64,000 nucleotides of DNA from Tetraselmis striata (GCA_006384855.1 VCJN01000999.1:124001-188000), one strand, 5' to 3'; positions 1 through 12,961 are shown, numbered from the stretch's first letter. Made by a program: numbers and translations. The notes: generated from the sequence alone by a model not told the origin.

Positions 1-788
1 AATGGAAGTCGCCAGCGGCACCGTAGGCCTAGCTGTGTTGTGCCATCTGCCCTAATGAGTACCGTAGCACTGGATTGGGTTCACGGGTAGTTAGGAAACG
101 AACGAACTGTCTTGCATCATTGGATTGGAATATTGGTGCTGTTTTTCCTGGTGTATGCGAATGTATTCACATATAGTTGTTCTTTTCTTTCTATGCAGGG
201 GAAAGTGGGGGGGGGGGGGGGGGGAGGGGGGGGAGCAAGTAGCACATGACGGGTTGGGATCGCGGTATATCATTATGTTTACTCCCCCCCCCCCCCCCCC
301 CCTCCTGCGCGAAAAGCAATAATATTTGTCTTGGCATATTTCGCATGATACACCACAAATACCACACAAATTGTCTGACTCGCTGCAAAACAGATTATTT
401 TTTCCGACCTGCGAACCTATGCAAATGTTACGGTGTTGCGAGCCAAAAGTGTGGTTCCGGAGGTTGGTGGACAAGCGACTGGCGTGTCACGAGTTTACGA
501 CTGTGATGTGCTCTCATCACGGGGCGATGTAATCCGTCCACTGACGGGCCCTTAGTCCGCACCGAGGCGTTGCCCTCAGTGCTAATCCTACGCCGTCCTG
601 CGGGATGTGAGCGCCATGCACTACTCATGCATATTGGGTGCTGGCACCAGCGCTGAAGGGGTTTAGGGTTGTTACTTCAGGGTTTGGGACTTGGATTTTA
701 AGTCCCTAGCGGTTCGCAGTGAACGTGCGGACGGCCGGTGGCAGCGCTGACAGGAAGGGGGGGCTGCCGCCGTGAATGATGCGCTCAG
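1..788. other. Probable intron or upstream part of the FAD oxidoreductase gene
   Basis: No coding exon could be supported here. The first recognisable exon of the neighbouring oxidoreductase begins at 789 after a good CAG acceptor, and its N-terminal Rossmann (GxGxxG) exons are missing, so this stretch is most likely intron of that gene, with the 5' exons beyond the left edge. It contains a run of about 18 G near 207-224 and a run of about 18 C near 285-302. These could pair as a hairpin, and they create several false open frames rich in Gly or Pro. Confidence 0.5.
207..302. repeat. Inverted poly(G)/poly(C) homopolymer pair
   Basis: A G homopolymer near 207-224 is followed about 60 bases later by a C homopolymer near 285-302. 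The arms are complementary and could form a stem with a 60-base loop. Homopolymers of this length recur about twenty times in the window. Confidence 0.7.
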
Positions 789-3700
789 GGAGGGGCTGGC
801 ACCTGGAGCGACGGCAAGCTCACGACGCGCATTGGGCGCAACAGCGGCAAGTCGCCCCGTCATGCCCGCCTGCCGCTGGCTTATCACGATCAGTGATACG
901 CATAGATCCTGCCTTGATGGCTTTATCATATGATAATCACATCATAATGGGCGCCTCGTTTCTACTGTTGTGCTTGGTATTTGTCTTTCACGGTTCCTTT
1001 TCCGACCATTTTTATTGTGGGCCTCTCACCGTATTCCGTTACCACGCTGCGGATTTTGCTTTGCACCACTCTGCTCGAGCCCCTGGCGAATAAGGAAACT
1101 ATGCTGATATGGAACTCTATAATTATAAAGCGGCACGAATGAAGCAGAAGGGGGTCTCCGATTCTTTTCTGCGATATTCATTAATTTGGGAATTACCCAC
1201 AAACCTGATTTAATGATACGGTATAAATAGCAATCTAAAACTATATGTCTCTACCCGCATTCGTAATCCCTATCTCACCATTGAATAATAACGGATGGTT
1301 ATTGGTAGCAGGTGGGGATCTCCGATTTTTTTTCTACGGTATTCATAATTTTGGGGACTCACAAACCTGATTAAATGTTACTATAGATAGAGCACGAACA
1401 CAAAACTACATGCCTCCATCCGCATTTGACATCCCTTAATGCTGTGCCTGCCTGTGTTCCTGCGTGGCCGCTACGCCACGCAGACCCAGTCCGGCAGGTG
1501 CTGGCCGCGCTGCATCGTTTTGGCGCGCCCGATTCAGTGCTCAAGGCGGGAAAGCCTCACCTGGGGACGGACCGCCTGGTGCGCATCCTGCAGGGCTGCC
1601 GACAGCACCTACTGGTGAGAGCCTCGCATCCGCCGCCTCTGACCCCGCGTGTGGCACCCGCATATGGGTACAAGTAAACGCAATTGCTGATGCCCTCATT
1701 GCCTGGTTTGGGGTTTAATGCTTAAGTTTTCGGTGTTAATATTAACCTACAATATCTCGCATCAGAAGACAAACCGGAGATAAACTGAGGATTTATATCC
1801 TTCATTCTTTGGCGGATGTAACCCACTACCGGATTCCTGGCAGAAACTACACTGATGGGACATATCTGGCAAATAGTCGATGTTAAATAGACATAGCAGC
1901 ATGTAAAGGGTGCGGGCAACGTTGTCTCTCGATGTTGTATTTTGTTGCGTAATCGCGAGCAGCAGCAGTAGATCATGTACATATGCGCCAGATGCGCCAT
2001 GACGAGTAATTGTGCAGCGGAGTAGCGGTGGCCCACTGTCACAGTACTGTCAGTATGCGACTACAGGACGATTACCCTGTACGACCATAATACGAGCGCG
2101 ATATAAATACATACATTATTTGCTGACTTTCAAGATGTATATTTTATTCATATATCGGAAACTCCGCCTGCTCAGCACAGAAGTTTCGGGGCGCGGCGGC
2201 AGGGGCTATTCACCCGGAGTTTGCACTTCGGAATGGCTGCATTGTCGTCTGGTATGGGAGGGGTGGAGTGATATACTCGCTGCTCGCATAGCGCTGTGTA
2301 TAAGAGTGCCCGTCCGGACACTCGGCCGGCCCGCCGACAAGCAAGTTCATGCTCGCACATTTAAACCTGGGGTATATGTCCAGGCATCTTATGCTGCGTT
2401 GCCACAATACGGTGTGTCCCCGCGGGGGTTGTGGCCGGGTTGCACATAATGATACAAATACGCACCCGAGTATTTCCCACTGCCCGCCGATTTGCCCGGA
2501 TTCATGCCTTGCTTGAGCGGTTCCTTGAACACTGCCCTGCATGTGGCGGAGGTGAATCTGAGACTATCGGACATATGTTGGTGGAGTGCTCGCGGTGGGG
2601 ATATCGCCGTCATAATTTTGGGTTGTTAGTTCCAGAGTTTAGGGATTTTATTAGTAGTCAGGTTATTGCATCAACACCTGAAGTCTTTATTTTGGGCGGG
2701 GTCCCCCCCTCCCTTCACGACGCCCTGGATTTACTGGGAATGGGAAATTTTTCCAGCCATGGCGTGGGGCCCTCCCTCACATTGCCTTTTTTGTTGCACA
2801 TGTATCGCACTCCCGAAATGCTTTGCTCCGCGGGTTGGGGCTTGCCTCAATTCGCATTCCTCGAATGGGCCGACGCCCAAACGGGTAGGGCGGACCTTTC
2901 GTCGTTAGTGACGCCGGGTATTTTGATGGCAGTGTTTTATAGGGTGATCCAACAGTGTTGGAAATTCCGTCACTGGCCTTCAATTAGTCTTGAAGAATGC
3001 TTCGGCAATTTGCTTGTTGACTATAACGCAGCGTCGCCTACCAAGGGCTTTCCGTAACTGGATCGTTGGCTAAACGGCCGTCGTAGAGACGTTGCCAAGG
3101 TTTCACTGGTGCCAGTCCTGTCCCGGCGGCGGGAAAAAACTCTCTCATTTAGTAGTACAGTACTATAGTAGTCCCGCATGCAGCCCGTGTTTTTTCTCGT
3201 CCCTCCCGTCGCCCGTTGGGATTCTCGAATCGCCGTATGTTTTGCAGCGCGATTTTTTTGTGGCTACTATTGCCTGTACCCCGTACGTGCTCTACTCGTC
3301 GTGCCGGCACTCGGCTGCCCGTAGTGTAATCCTTAGTCGCCATCTGTAACCCGTAGAGTGATCTTTCGTTAGATGCGGCCGCCCGGAGATATTATGCGAC
3401 AGCATGATGCTTCGGCGCAGATATTAATTTTTGTCTCTTTCAGCGTTAAGTACGCAAGTAAGGATTACAGTGATATCCCCTATTGCAAAATAAACAAAGA
3501 GCGCTTGCTATACATAAAAGACGGCCCCTAGCAGATTATCGGAAAGGCAAGGGAGGGGGCGGGTCCACAATTTCATTGGCGACGACATTGCGCACCGCTC
3601 ATTATCCGCGTATAGGTATTAGGTACATACTAGCCAGAAACAAATTAACTTAAAACGGCGGTGCCGGGCCGTGTTTCGCCACCCTGCTTCTAGCGTTAGG

Positions 3701-6700
3701 TTGATTACATGTGCTAGCTGCAACATTCAAGAAATACATACAGAAATCCAGGAGGGAATCCAGCTACGGGCCACCAGAGGCGGGAACCACCATGCATGGC
3801 AGCCACCAACCAGACATCGCCACCCGCTGCTCCACGCAGTAGGGACGCTCTACCCATCACACAATCCCGGGCCACTCCACCAACGGTACTAGGCCGAATG
3901 TGAGGTGTTGGCGCCGACAGAAAAGGAGCTTCGAAGAGGTCTCGCAGCAAGGAGCGGAAGTGGGGGGGTTCAACCCAGAACAGGGTGCCACGAACGGGTA
4001 ACCGACGCGGGCCTCCCCGCCCCAAATCCGCTGCCAGCTCGGTCGCGTCCCCTTCCGCCGAACGTATAGCTCCCTCCCCGGCACATCATCCCGGGCATGG
4101 GGCCACTCCAGTAGCGGCACTAGGCCGAATGTGAGGTGGAGGCGCCGACATGACAGGAAGGGAGAGGGTGCTCAACGAACAACGAATGAGAATTTGACCG
4201 GAAAAACGACATAGGACGCCGGTGTCGAGCTCGCACTGCTCCTCCGCGGCAGTGACAGGGCGGGTCCAAGGCTACCAAGGTGCCACCCTTGCACGAGCCC
4301 CGCCCCCATCCCCAGCCGGGGGTGAAGGCGGACGGAGAGCTCGCGATTCAGAGGGCCGAGGTAGGTCGTCGGGTCCACCCAGGCAGCAGGTGGGGGGGGG
4401 GGGGGGGGGGGGGGGGGGCTAGTTAGGGGGGCTAGTTAGTAGTAGTATCTCTATCGGGAGTGTCTCGATATGACATACTGCTCGCACTCATCGTCATTTT
4501 CTTTAAATTATGTATTAATAAAAAATTTAATACTTTACAAGTATATGAAGAATATCAAAGTCTGCTTCCTGGTAATTTACTGGCATTATTTACATTAAAA
4601 AGACTGGCGTTAATCCTGATCTATTTCGTTATAATACATCAATTAAATCGTAGTTTGGAACTAATCCTTTACGGGTTTTAATAGGCGCGTGCGAAAAAAC
4701 AAATAACGCGTTTTAAAGGTTTTCCCTCTATTTCCTGTACCAGGTAGTACAGACACATAAGGATTACAATCGATCCATCGCTACTCGTCGCAATGCATAC
4801 GAGTACCTGTACGAATAATCGCAGGGTACCGCCGCCTGTAGTACCGGCCTTTTCCGGGCGCACCGCAATATTGCCTGATGATAAATTTTTTGATGATTCG
4901 TCGTGCATCGGTATGCATTCCTGGAGCTTTCTCTAATTTGGGGGGGAAATGTGTATTTTTCTTAATAATGGGCAGGACGGGTTTTGGTGTCGGTGCCCTT
5001 AGCGGCATCTGAAATCGATTCGCAATACGAGTTGAAAATATCTTCCAGTTTTCTTTCAGAAGACCAAAAAGCGGCACATTATCTATTCTAGTCTATTCTA
5101 ATTGCCCGATGTGCATCGTAATAGACTAATGGGTTGGTTGCCCTAGTTGCTGTATCAGAATGCACTTTCCAAAATACTAAGATTGGGACGGTGTCACGGT
5201 GATAAGAGCAGGGTATAGGCGCCGACAGTAGTGGCAATGCAAAGAAATGTGATGAGACCTTCACACCAAAGGGCAAATAATGAAAGGCAGACGAACCTTC
5301 AAACATGCACACACATCTGCCCGGAGATGTGTTGTTTATTAGCTAACCTCCGGTTGCGTCAGTTCATGCCCTTTGCTAGGCGTGGCATGCATGTGATCGC
5401 CAATGCGGTAGACTTTCATCTTCTCGTGACTATCACGCGTTGGGTTTAACGGTTTGCTGTATTATCTACACTATCCCCTCGCGAAGATAAAAATACGATT
5501 TCCTCTCCAGAAATACATCACATCATAGCACGATCATAAAACGGAATATCCGCCTTGATGCATGGTGCAAAACATTTAACACGTTTGGAAAGCGCGAATT
5601 GCATTGATTGTAACAACTCCGGCCGCTGCACTGCTCGCACCCCCTCCCCTCGGTGGATTCACACACACGGCGATAACCGCCCTAGCTGCCGGTGTGCAGG
5701 GACTTGGGGTGGAGATCCGCTTCAGCACCCGTGTGGCGGAGGTGGTGCTGGAGGAGGGCCGGGTGGCAGGAGTGCAGCTGGCGGACAAAGAGGGGCCCGG
5801 AGCCTTTGTGGCAACAGACAACGTACGCGCTGCTGCTGACTGCTGTCATCCCCCTCCCCCCTCAAGGCACACCCACCCCCACCCCCACACACAAACTCTC
5901 TCACACACACATCCCCCCCCCCCCCCCCCAAACACACACACAGAGCCTGGCAAAACATCAAACATTTCGAGTGTCGAAGTTTTCTGGTGATGCCGGGTGA
6001 GGGCCGCTGTCGTCCGGGGCGCAGGTTGTGTTGGCAGTGGGGCACTCTGCGCGGCCGTTGTACGAGCAGCTCAACAGAGACGGAGTGCACCTGGAGGCGA
6101 AGCCGTTCGCAATGGGCTTCCGCATTGAGCACCCGCAGGTGAGGGCTCCACTCCCGTGCACTGAAAATCAAGCGTAGCACCACGTCAAGAAGCTCGCTCA
6201 TCAAGACAAATGAAATCCCAGAATGGAACAAGGAAGTCAAAGCCTGCTATTTCCAAACTATACCGTAACAACGCTTTGGCTTCGCTGGATGATACCGTCT
6301 CTCCCCCCCCCCCCCCCCCCCCCCGGCGCGCGCGCCTTGTGCGCGTAAATGCTGCACAGAGGAATCCTATTATTCGGTGGAAACCCATGATTAGAATACA
6401 CAAGAAAACCAGAACGGATGTCCTGACTCAATATTGCAAAATAATTCATTATTTGTTGGCCATGCCTATTGCTTTTACGGTACGGTACCCGATAACACAC
6501 TTTGTGTTCGTGTTGTCTTCTTTGAACCCCCTCCGCCCTCCGCCACTAAACCCGGAGAGGAGAAAACCGAATTAGATAAGGCAAAAACTCGTCGCCACAT
6601 GACTTCACCAAAATTATTCTCGTCGCAATGTGGAGAAATAAGAAAATCATTAGTTTGGTGACCCACAACCCCAATCATATGGTACAGGCACAATGACTGT

Positions 6701-9700
6701 TGGTAATGACTATCAGCATGTATTCGCCCTCTGTGACGTGCGAACCAATGACAACGCCGATTTTGTGCTGTGTTGTTCACCATTGAGATGCTAAGATCTC
6801 ACCAGTCTCGACAATTGTGGGGTTTCGAGACTTGGATGCGCCCATCATGCAAGGAGACGTCCAGAAAAAAATGTTTCTCGGTTTCTGCCTTGGGGAAACT
6901 CATCCCCGAGGTGTGTCTACTATATACATTATGAAGGACCCCCCTCTCACAATCTCACCTCCCATCTCTTTGGCACAGTCTCTTCACCCTTCCTAGTCGA
7001 CATGGGAGGTCGTTCTCACATTACACTCATCGCTCGCCCCGTGCTGTTGCTGGCGCCCCTCAGGCGGTCATTGACAACATTCAGTACGGTGCGAAGGACG
7101 CCAGTCTCGTGCAGCGCGGGGACGGGCCGCTCCCTGTTGCAGACTACAAGCTTACCGCCACAGTGGCGGCGCCTCCTGCAGCCCTGGAGGCGCTGGACCC
7201 CGCCTTCCGCGCGTGGGACACCTTTGGCGAGGCCTGGGCGGCCCCGAGGATGATGCCACCCGCATCTCCACAGCCCAAGCGGGGCGTCTACTCCTTCTGC
7301 ATGTGTCCGGGCGGGCAAGTGGTGCCCACATCCACCGATGCCGCCTTTCTCTGCGTCAATGGCATGAGCTTCAGCCGGCGCAATTCCAAGTGCGTTCCCC
7401 GCCCTACCAAATAAGAAGTAATATTATGTCATAACTGTGTGGAATCATACTCGCCGTGGTAGCATAGGTGCTGCCGCGTGCAGATATCCGTAGTGAGAGT
7501 GATATTCTGGTCGGCTCCCGTGAACATGCGCGCTATGGGCACCGCGCCAGAGTTTTATATATTGTAGCGCGGACTCGGCGCACTTCAAGTACCTAAAGTA
7601 CTTTAAAGTGTGCTTGTCTGCTGCTCGTACTCGTACCATTTTCTTGATATAGAAGACTTGCTTCCATAAAACGGACAGATCCACTGAATGCCTATCTCCT
7701 GTGTACCTGTACCTCCGAGATACATGTATTGTTGAGATCTGGCCCCACCTGTGATGGGTGTACGTGTAAATTGTATCGTTGCTTAGTATTCACTGAGGTT
7801 AGGAAACGACAACCGCGAGTGATGCCCCAATGCTATATCGGTGCCAGCGCTAGTCGGTCTTGTGCAACCCCCGCTATGATGCTCCGGAAGTTTCCGGAAT
7901 CATCGTGCGCCGATCCGTGCAACGGCCACTGGCATCCCCAGCACCAGAGATTTGTGGGCAGCAGCTCTAGACCCTTCGACAACACCGGCCATTTAGGCGG
8001 GACACGGAGTTGGCACAGTCCATCCCTTTTGTTGTAGTTGCTTGCGTAACACCCACGTCCAGTATGTTGGGACAGTACCTTGTACAATCCTGTTTTGTGG
8101 TCGTCGGCCCTGTTCAGACCAGTATACAAGCTCTACAATATCGGATAATGACATCCAAGTCGGATCGGCACCTTTTTCGAGCTTGATATCTCAACATGGT
8201 TTTGGAGCCAAGGTGGTGTGCATGTATGGCAAAAGATCCGGGTTCGACTCCCAAGTGCAGCATTTCCAGATTTCAAGGGATATCCTTCTTCCGCTATATT
8301 CGGTGGTCGTCTTATTTGTAGCTTCCGGTGATGCGATCATCAATTCCCAAGATTATCCTACATGACGGCTCAAGTGCGGATGATTCCGGCTCCTATGGCT
8401 CCGGTCCTTGGATGTCTACCCAGACTTTCCGGTCTTCTCTCTCATTGGAACCAAGAGAGGTGTTGGGACAGTACGTTGTATAGTCTTGTGGTGTGATCCT
8501 CGGCCCGGTTCAGACCAGGGTTGTGCAGAACTCACATCGGCCGAGTTCGATTCGAAACGAACTGAATTCAGGGAGTTCGGCCGAATACAGTTCGGAGTGA
8601 ACTGAACGGCAGTTCGGACTGAACCGAACAACTGAACTGAACTGTCGGAACTGCCCAAACCAAACTGAGTTCGGTCCAAACTACCACGAAACTGACCCGA
8701 ACTACTACTAAATTGCGGTCTAAATATGCCTAGGTGGCTGGTGCAATGGTTAAATGCAGTGGCAATATGTTTTCGGAAACATTTTTTTTCAGTAATGGAA
8801 AGGAAAAGATTTTTTCGCCTCCGGGACAATATTGCACATGTGTTGGTGTCTACGCGCGCCCCTTGCCCTCCCGGCCTCGAGGCCAACCATCTAGGTCATC
8901 TATGTTGGCCCATTATATGTTGAAGCGCGTGGTGTCGTTAGATGTCTCCATTGACCTCATCGCTGCATGAGATGTGATGGTTGGCGACTCCATATATATC
9001 AGATTGACAGTAGATATGGTTTAGGCTTGGGTGTTGGAGTGTGGAAGTGTTGTCTCCTGGACAGCTGGATGGCGGCCGGTGCACCAATTGTTGAACCTTA
9101 TCTGGAGGGGTTATGGGGCTTGCGCGGCACGTCTCTCACAGAAGAACACCATATTGTCATGTACGGACGCTGCGGTAACTCGATGAAGGCATATCTGTTG
9201 AGTTACGGTGTAGTTCGGAGACCCCTACCTGGTTCGGGCGATTTTCGAGGCAGTTCAGTCAGAACTGAATTCGGCCCGAACTCCCGAACCACCCGAACTG
9301 AACTGAGTTCGGCGAAACCCTGGTTCAGACATGTATACAAGCTCTAATGATATCTCAACCTTGAGATAGTCGCTAAAGCGCGCCCGGCGCCCGGCGGCGG
9401 CCATTCGTTCTCATGTATTTTATACCCGCTACGAGTGCGACGAGTATCAGTAGTGTACGACGCTGGTAAATAATGGCGAGTACATAATCCTTACTACTCC
9501 TACCTGGTTCGAAGCATCGTAGTCAGGAGCCATCACCTGGGCTTTTTCCCCGCCCCCGGGACAGGACTGGCACCAGTGAAACCCTTGCAGCGTCAGTACG
9601 ACGGCCGTTTAGGCAGCAATCCAGTTACGGAAAGCCCTGGGTAGGCGACGCTCCGTTATAGCCATCAAGCAAATTGCGGAAGCATTCTGCAAGACTTATT

Positions 9701-12647
9701 GGAGGCCAGTGACGGAATTTCCAACACTGTTGGATCACCGTCTAAAACACTGCCATCAAAATACCCGGCACTGACCACGAAAGATCCGCCCTACCCGTTT
9801 GGGCGTCGGCCCATCAGCTGGGCTTGCCATAGCGGCCGTCGCTTTTTTTTCGGCCGTCGTACCGCGCCAGTTGAGACCCACCTGAATCAAGGGTTTCACT
9901 GTTGCCAGTCCTATCCCAGGGGGGCGGAAAATCAGCTGTGTATAATACAGGTAGGGTACGTAATTTACGGGCGCCGACCTGTCCAGAAGAATCACCTACG
10001 GGTATATTTTTCTCAGAATGTGGGCGCGCGAATTGTTCTTGCAATTGAGACTTTTGGGAAGGCCGCGCGCGGGGGGTGTTATTATTACTAATAAGTTGCA
10101 GGGATATTTATTATATAATGATTTTTAAATGAATTTTTTTCACATAGTGTTGATATTGGCGCGTCGTTGGGGCAGTGCCCTGTTGGCTGCAAGGCGGGCA
10201 TAGCTATTTTAAACAGTAGTCGCTAATTACAAATGTCGAGTCTCTGGTGGCTGAGGATTACTTCACGCGTCTATAAACCGGGCGCGATGCCGCAGTTGCT
10301 ATCAGTACCTGCCTGGTACCGGTCTCCTGACCGGTCGTACTATATATGATGCACTCGGCGCTGGCTGGCTGCCGGCCACTGTACAGCGGTTCCCGGTGCC
10401 GTGTGCGTAGTAGCGCGACTACAGCGCGTTTTATTGGGCAGTGCGTGTTCTTGTGAGCGGTTGCATGAAGCAAATGGCGGTGGTGCAAGGGCACTGCGCG
10501 TACTTCAATGTTTTGTTCTTATCGCGAGTCGGGTCGGCACCCATGCATATAATCCTTCGACTACGGCTCGTACCAGTATGTGGTGAAAAAAAAGGATGGC
10601 GTGGATGGCGGGGTACGCGAGTCGAGTATCAATGAATAACGCCACCCTTACAGGGGGCAGATACTGCCATACGCGTACAGGTCAGGTGCTGATACAGGCG
10701 CGGTCAGAGAATAGTACAGTAATGCTGCGGGCGGGGCACCAACGCCTGCTGCTGCTGCGGCTGGGCGGGCTGCTGTGTAAGTGTGTTGAGGGGTACCTTT
10801 ACCCGTACTCGTACTCGAAACGCCGAACGTTCGTACCAATACTGGTACAAATAGGAACGCCAATCCCACGATGGCAATTCCATCGTTTGTGGTGTGGGGA
10901 GCCGATTACGCAATCAGCGAGTATTTAGGTATTTTAGTATTTTATATTTTATTGTGATCAATATACTAAAACACTGCACCCGCGGCGCCCCTGACGCATC
11001 ACTTTTTTACCAGTAAAAGTAAAGCAATCGGCTCAAGCGGCCCCAGGACTCCATCTTTTGCGCCAACGGGACCTACATGGGTTCCAGGTGGTACCTCAAA
11101 TCGGGGCATTCAGTAGGGACCCCTAAGGAGGGCTACCTACAGATAATGGCAACCTTTCATAGTTGCTGTTAGTTCTGTTTGTAGTGTGCTTTTGTGAAAG
11201 CCCTAATATGTAATATATAACCTACAGATAATTGCACTTCTGAAGTACTGTACTAAAATTGTACATGCCAACAGGGCGCAGTACTAACATTGAAGCCGCA
11301 ACTTCGTACAGAAACAACAAAGGAGGATTTGAGGATGGGGATTAGATTAAGGTAGGAGTGGAAAATAGCATTTGCGCAGCTTAGCCATCAACGTATGCCA
11401 CACACACTAGCCACACATACCCCCAAATCCGCCACAGCAGCACGTTTGGCCTGATTTGTTTTACATTTACTACTACATGCAACCGGCAACTTTGCTTTGT
11501 GTGTGCCATTGCTGCCCGTAGTGCGCAAATGAAAGTTGCTCTGGCCGCAGATGGGCCAACTCTGCGCTGGTAGTCGGCGTACTGCCTGAGGACTGGGCGC
11601 CATGGGAGCCGGAATTCGGCAGCCTGGCAGGCGTGCACCTGCAGGAGACCATCGAGCAGCGTGCGGCGGTCATGGGCGGTGGCAACCTGGTGGCGCCAGT
11701 GCAGGTCAGTTAGGGGCTAGTCACTGCGCAAGCCGGTCTGATTTATCGCAACCGCATCCACCTCAACAGTGCCAAAAGGGAAGGGGGTGAGGAACTGCAC
11801 TATATAGCGAACCCAAAGCGCGGTTGTAGTATTCTGCTGCATGTGCCCTTAGCTCGCCGCACATGTGCCTGGCTTATTGACCCGCAGCGTGCCAGGGACT
11901 TCCTCACTGGCGAGCTATCCTCGGAGCCGCTGCCTTCCTCCTCTTACCGCCTGGGCGTCAAGTCCGCGCCCTGCCACCTGCTGTTCCCTCCGCCCATCAC
12001 GGCGGCGCTCCGAGAGGCGCTCAATCGCTTCGAGGCGCGGATGCCGGGCTTCCTGCATGAGGAGGCGCTGCTGCACGGCGTGGAGACGCGCACCAGCGCG
12101 CCGGTGTGCATCCGCCGCACGGAGGCCATGTGCAGCGTCAACACCGAGGTGGGTCGCGCACGGCGGAGGTTTGCGCTGTTTAACCGTAACCGCACTTCGG
12201 GTTTACTACATATCACTGTTTTGCCCCCCCTCGAGAAGGGAGAAACAGTGAATTTACATTGAAATGTATCCGAATATGCAACGAGAACTGCCTGGATATC
12301 CGGCTCAATGTTAGCCAGCAACTCATTTTTTGAACCCGCGTACGCGTACAACATGATTGAATCAAGTCAGCTTGCTTAGGCTTAATAACGTGACCTAATT
12401 ATAAGAGTGCAATCGCCCCGCCCTGGTCTCTCCCTCGCTGTGCTCCTGACTGATGCCCCTGCCTGGTGGGTTGGATCAGGGGCTGTGGCCGGCAGGGGAG
12501 GGTGCTGGCTATGCGGGCGGGATCGTGTCTGCGGCTGTGGACGGCATGCGCGTGGGGCAAGCACTGGCGGCCTTCCTGTCGGGCGCCGCCGCCCAGCCCT
12601 CGCCTGCCAGTCTGCAGAAGTTCAAGCCCATGGGGAACTACTACTGA
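789..12647 (+). CDS. FAD-dependent oxidoreductase, COG2509 family (C-terminal 444 residues, 5' exons outside the window)
   Basis: Eight exons join in frame: 789-846, 1484-1614, 5700-5822, 6025-6138, 7064-7389, 11551-11704, 11888-12148 and 12480-12647 (TGA stop). Together they are 1335 bases, i.e. 444 residues. In order they carry the family landmarks GAGTWSDGKLTTRIGR, GKPHLGTDRLVRIL, GVEIRFSTRV, AVGHSARPLY, AKPFAMGFRIEHPQ, GVYSFCMCPGGQVV, LPEDWAPWEPEF, MGGGNLVAPVQ, GVETRTSAPV and the FAD-contacting GLWPAGEGAGYAGGIVSA. Plants and cyanobacteria have relatives, and plant members are thought to be plastid FAD/NAD(P)-binding oxidoreductases of unknown substrate. The N-terminal dinucleotide-binding segment is not in the window. 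Intron 847-1483 starts with GCAAGT (a GC-AG intron), and the split codon restores N-S-D-P-V. Introns 1615-5699 and 7390-11550 are each about 4 kb and contain LINE pieces and repeats. Homology is recalled, not searched; exon edges rest on phase and motif continuity. Confidence 0.88.
1137..1437 (+). repeat. Two direct repeats of about 135 bases in an intron
   Basis: 1137-1273 and 1303-1437 align along their length. Both contain GGGGATCTCCGAT-like or GGGGTCTCCGAT-like starts, TTTTCTnCGnTATTCAT, CACAAACCTGATT and CTACCCGCAT/CCATCCGCAT ends. The copies have diverged by substitutions and small indels. They lie in the 847-1483 intron of the oxidoreductase gene and show no coding content. Confidence 0.7.
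2431..3140 (+). mobile_element. Non-LTR retrotransposon (LINE) 3' end, 5'-truncated
   Basis: The open frame 2431-3057 carries a reverse-transcriptase C-terminal zinc motif, CPACGGGE followed by ETIGHMLVECSRW (C-x2-C...H-x4-C), preceded by a basic IRTRVFPTARRF stretch. A short 3' UTR ends near GGTGCCAGTCCTGTCCCGG. The last 250 bases recur at 9537-9830 (inverted) and 56690-56868 (direct). That is the pattern of 5'-truncated LINE copies sharing one 3' end. No reverse-transcriptase core or endonuclease is present. It sits in sense orientation in the 4-kb intron 1615-5699 of the oxidoreductase gene. Confidence 0.75.
3845..4150 (+). repeat. Duplicated block of about 60 bases
   Basis: CCCGGGCCACTCC...ACTAGGCCGAATGTGAGGTG...GGCGCCGACA occurs near 3868-3920 and again near 4090-4150 in the same orientation. 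It is an intronic local duplication with no protein-coding support. Confidence 0.6.
4391..4418 (+). repeat. Poly(G) tract, about 28 bases
   Basis: An uninterrupted G run in the 1615-5699 intron, followed by an AT-rich stretch (4440-4700) very unlike its surroundings. Its exact length may be unreliable in assembly. Confidence 0.85.
5823..7063 (+). repeat. Sense-strand poly(C) and (CA)n tracts in two introns
   Basis: Introns 5823-6024 and 6139-7063 of the oxidoreductase each contain a C run in the sense direction (about 5916-5930 and 6302-6324). The first is embedded in a CA-rich microsatellite (5870-5945). Confidence 0.8.
8186..8262 (+). other. tRNA-like B box, possible SINE head
   Basis: GGTTCGACTCC at about 8243 matches a Pol III B-box consensus, with a weak A-box-like GAGCCAAGGTGG about 45 bases upstream. 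No cloverleaf could be drawn, so this is at most a degenerate tRNA-derived sequence in an intron. Confidence 0.25.
8540..8710. repeat. GTTCGG/CCGAAC-rich imperfect palindromic tract
   Basis: About 170 bases are dominated by AGTTCGG, CGAACTGA and their complements (for example CGAACTGAATTCAGGGAGTTCG). It resembles the tails of the repeats at 9050-9345 and 44515-44800 and is likely part of the same dispersed repeat family. Confidence 0.65.
9050..9345 (+). repeat. Dispersed repeat of about 290 bases with a GTTCGG-rich tail, copy 1
   Basis: It aligns with 44515-44800 from GCCGGTGCACCAAT through GAGGGGTTATGGGGC, ATGTACGGACG, GTTACGGTGT and TTCGGAGACCCCTA into the palindromic GTTCGG/CGAAC tail. 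No open frame is shared, so a non-coding mobile repeat is the likely identity. Confidence 0.7.
9537..9830 (-). mobile_element. LINE 3' end, inverted copy
   Basis: The reverse complement matches the last 260-290 bases of the LINE at 2431-3140. It includes the coding end (GRADLSS...FDGSV-like, now with stops) and the UTR CACTGGTGCCAGTCCTGTCCCGG. It is antisense inside the 7390-11550 intron of the oxidoreductase. A short forward fragment of the same tail (GGGTTTCACTGTTGCCAGTCC) follows at 9890-9925, so two insertions or a rearrangement are present. Confidence 0.75.
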
Positions 12648-12956
12648 GAGCCGATCAGCCGATCAGCATAGCTGCGCTGGATGCATGGGTACGGTGCTGC
12701 GTGACTACGACAAGGCGGCAGGCAGCGACGCCGCTCGTGGCTGTTACCCATCCCTACCTGCACCAGTTTAACACGTTTTACAGACATTCCGGTTCCCGCT
12801 GTCTATCCTCTGCCCGCCTTGTCCCGTTGATCCCACCAGCGCTGCCTTGTCGTTATGCTGCAGCCATCGCCTGATGCACCGCCCATTAAAGCTGCCATCA
12901 GTTTTGCCACCCATGCTTCCTTGCAGCATGTCTCCAGCAGTCAGTTATAATACGTT

Positions 12957-12961
12957 TGTAA
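12957..12961 (+). promoter_or_regulatory. TGTAA poly(A) signal of the oxidoreductase gene
   Basis: A TGTAA pentamer, the usual green-algal polyadenylation signal, 310 bases after the TGA stop. No earlier TGTAA was seen after the stop. Confidence 0.5.

Noticed and set aside
125-506. Several frames with poly-Gly or poly-Pro
   Set aside because: They are produced by the G and C homopolymers and have no other coding support.
658-695. TTTAGGG-like words resembling an algal telomere repeat
   Set aside because: Only two or three imperfect copies (GGTTTAGGGTTG, CAGGGTTTGGG); not an array.
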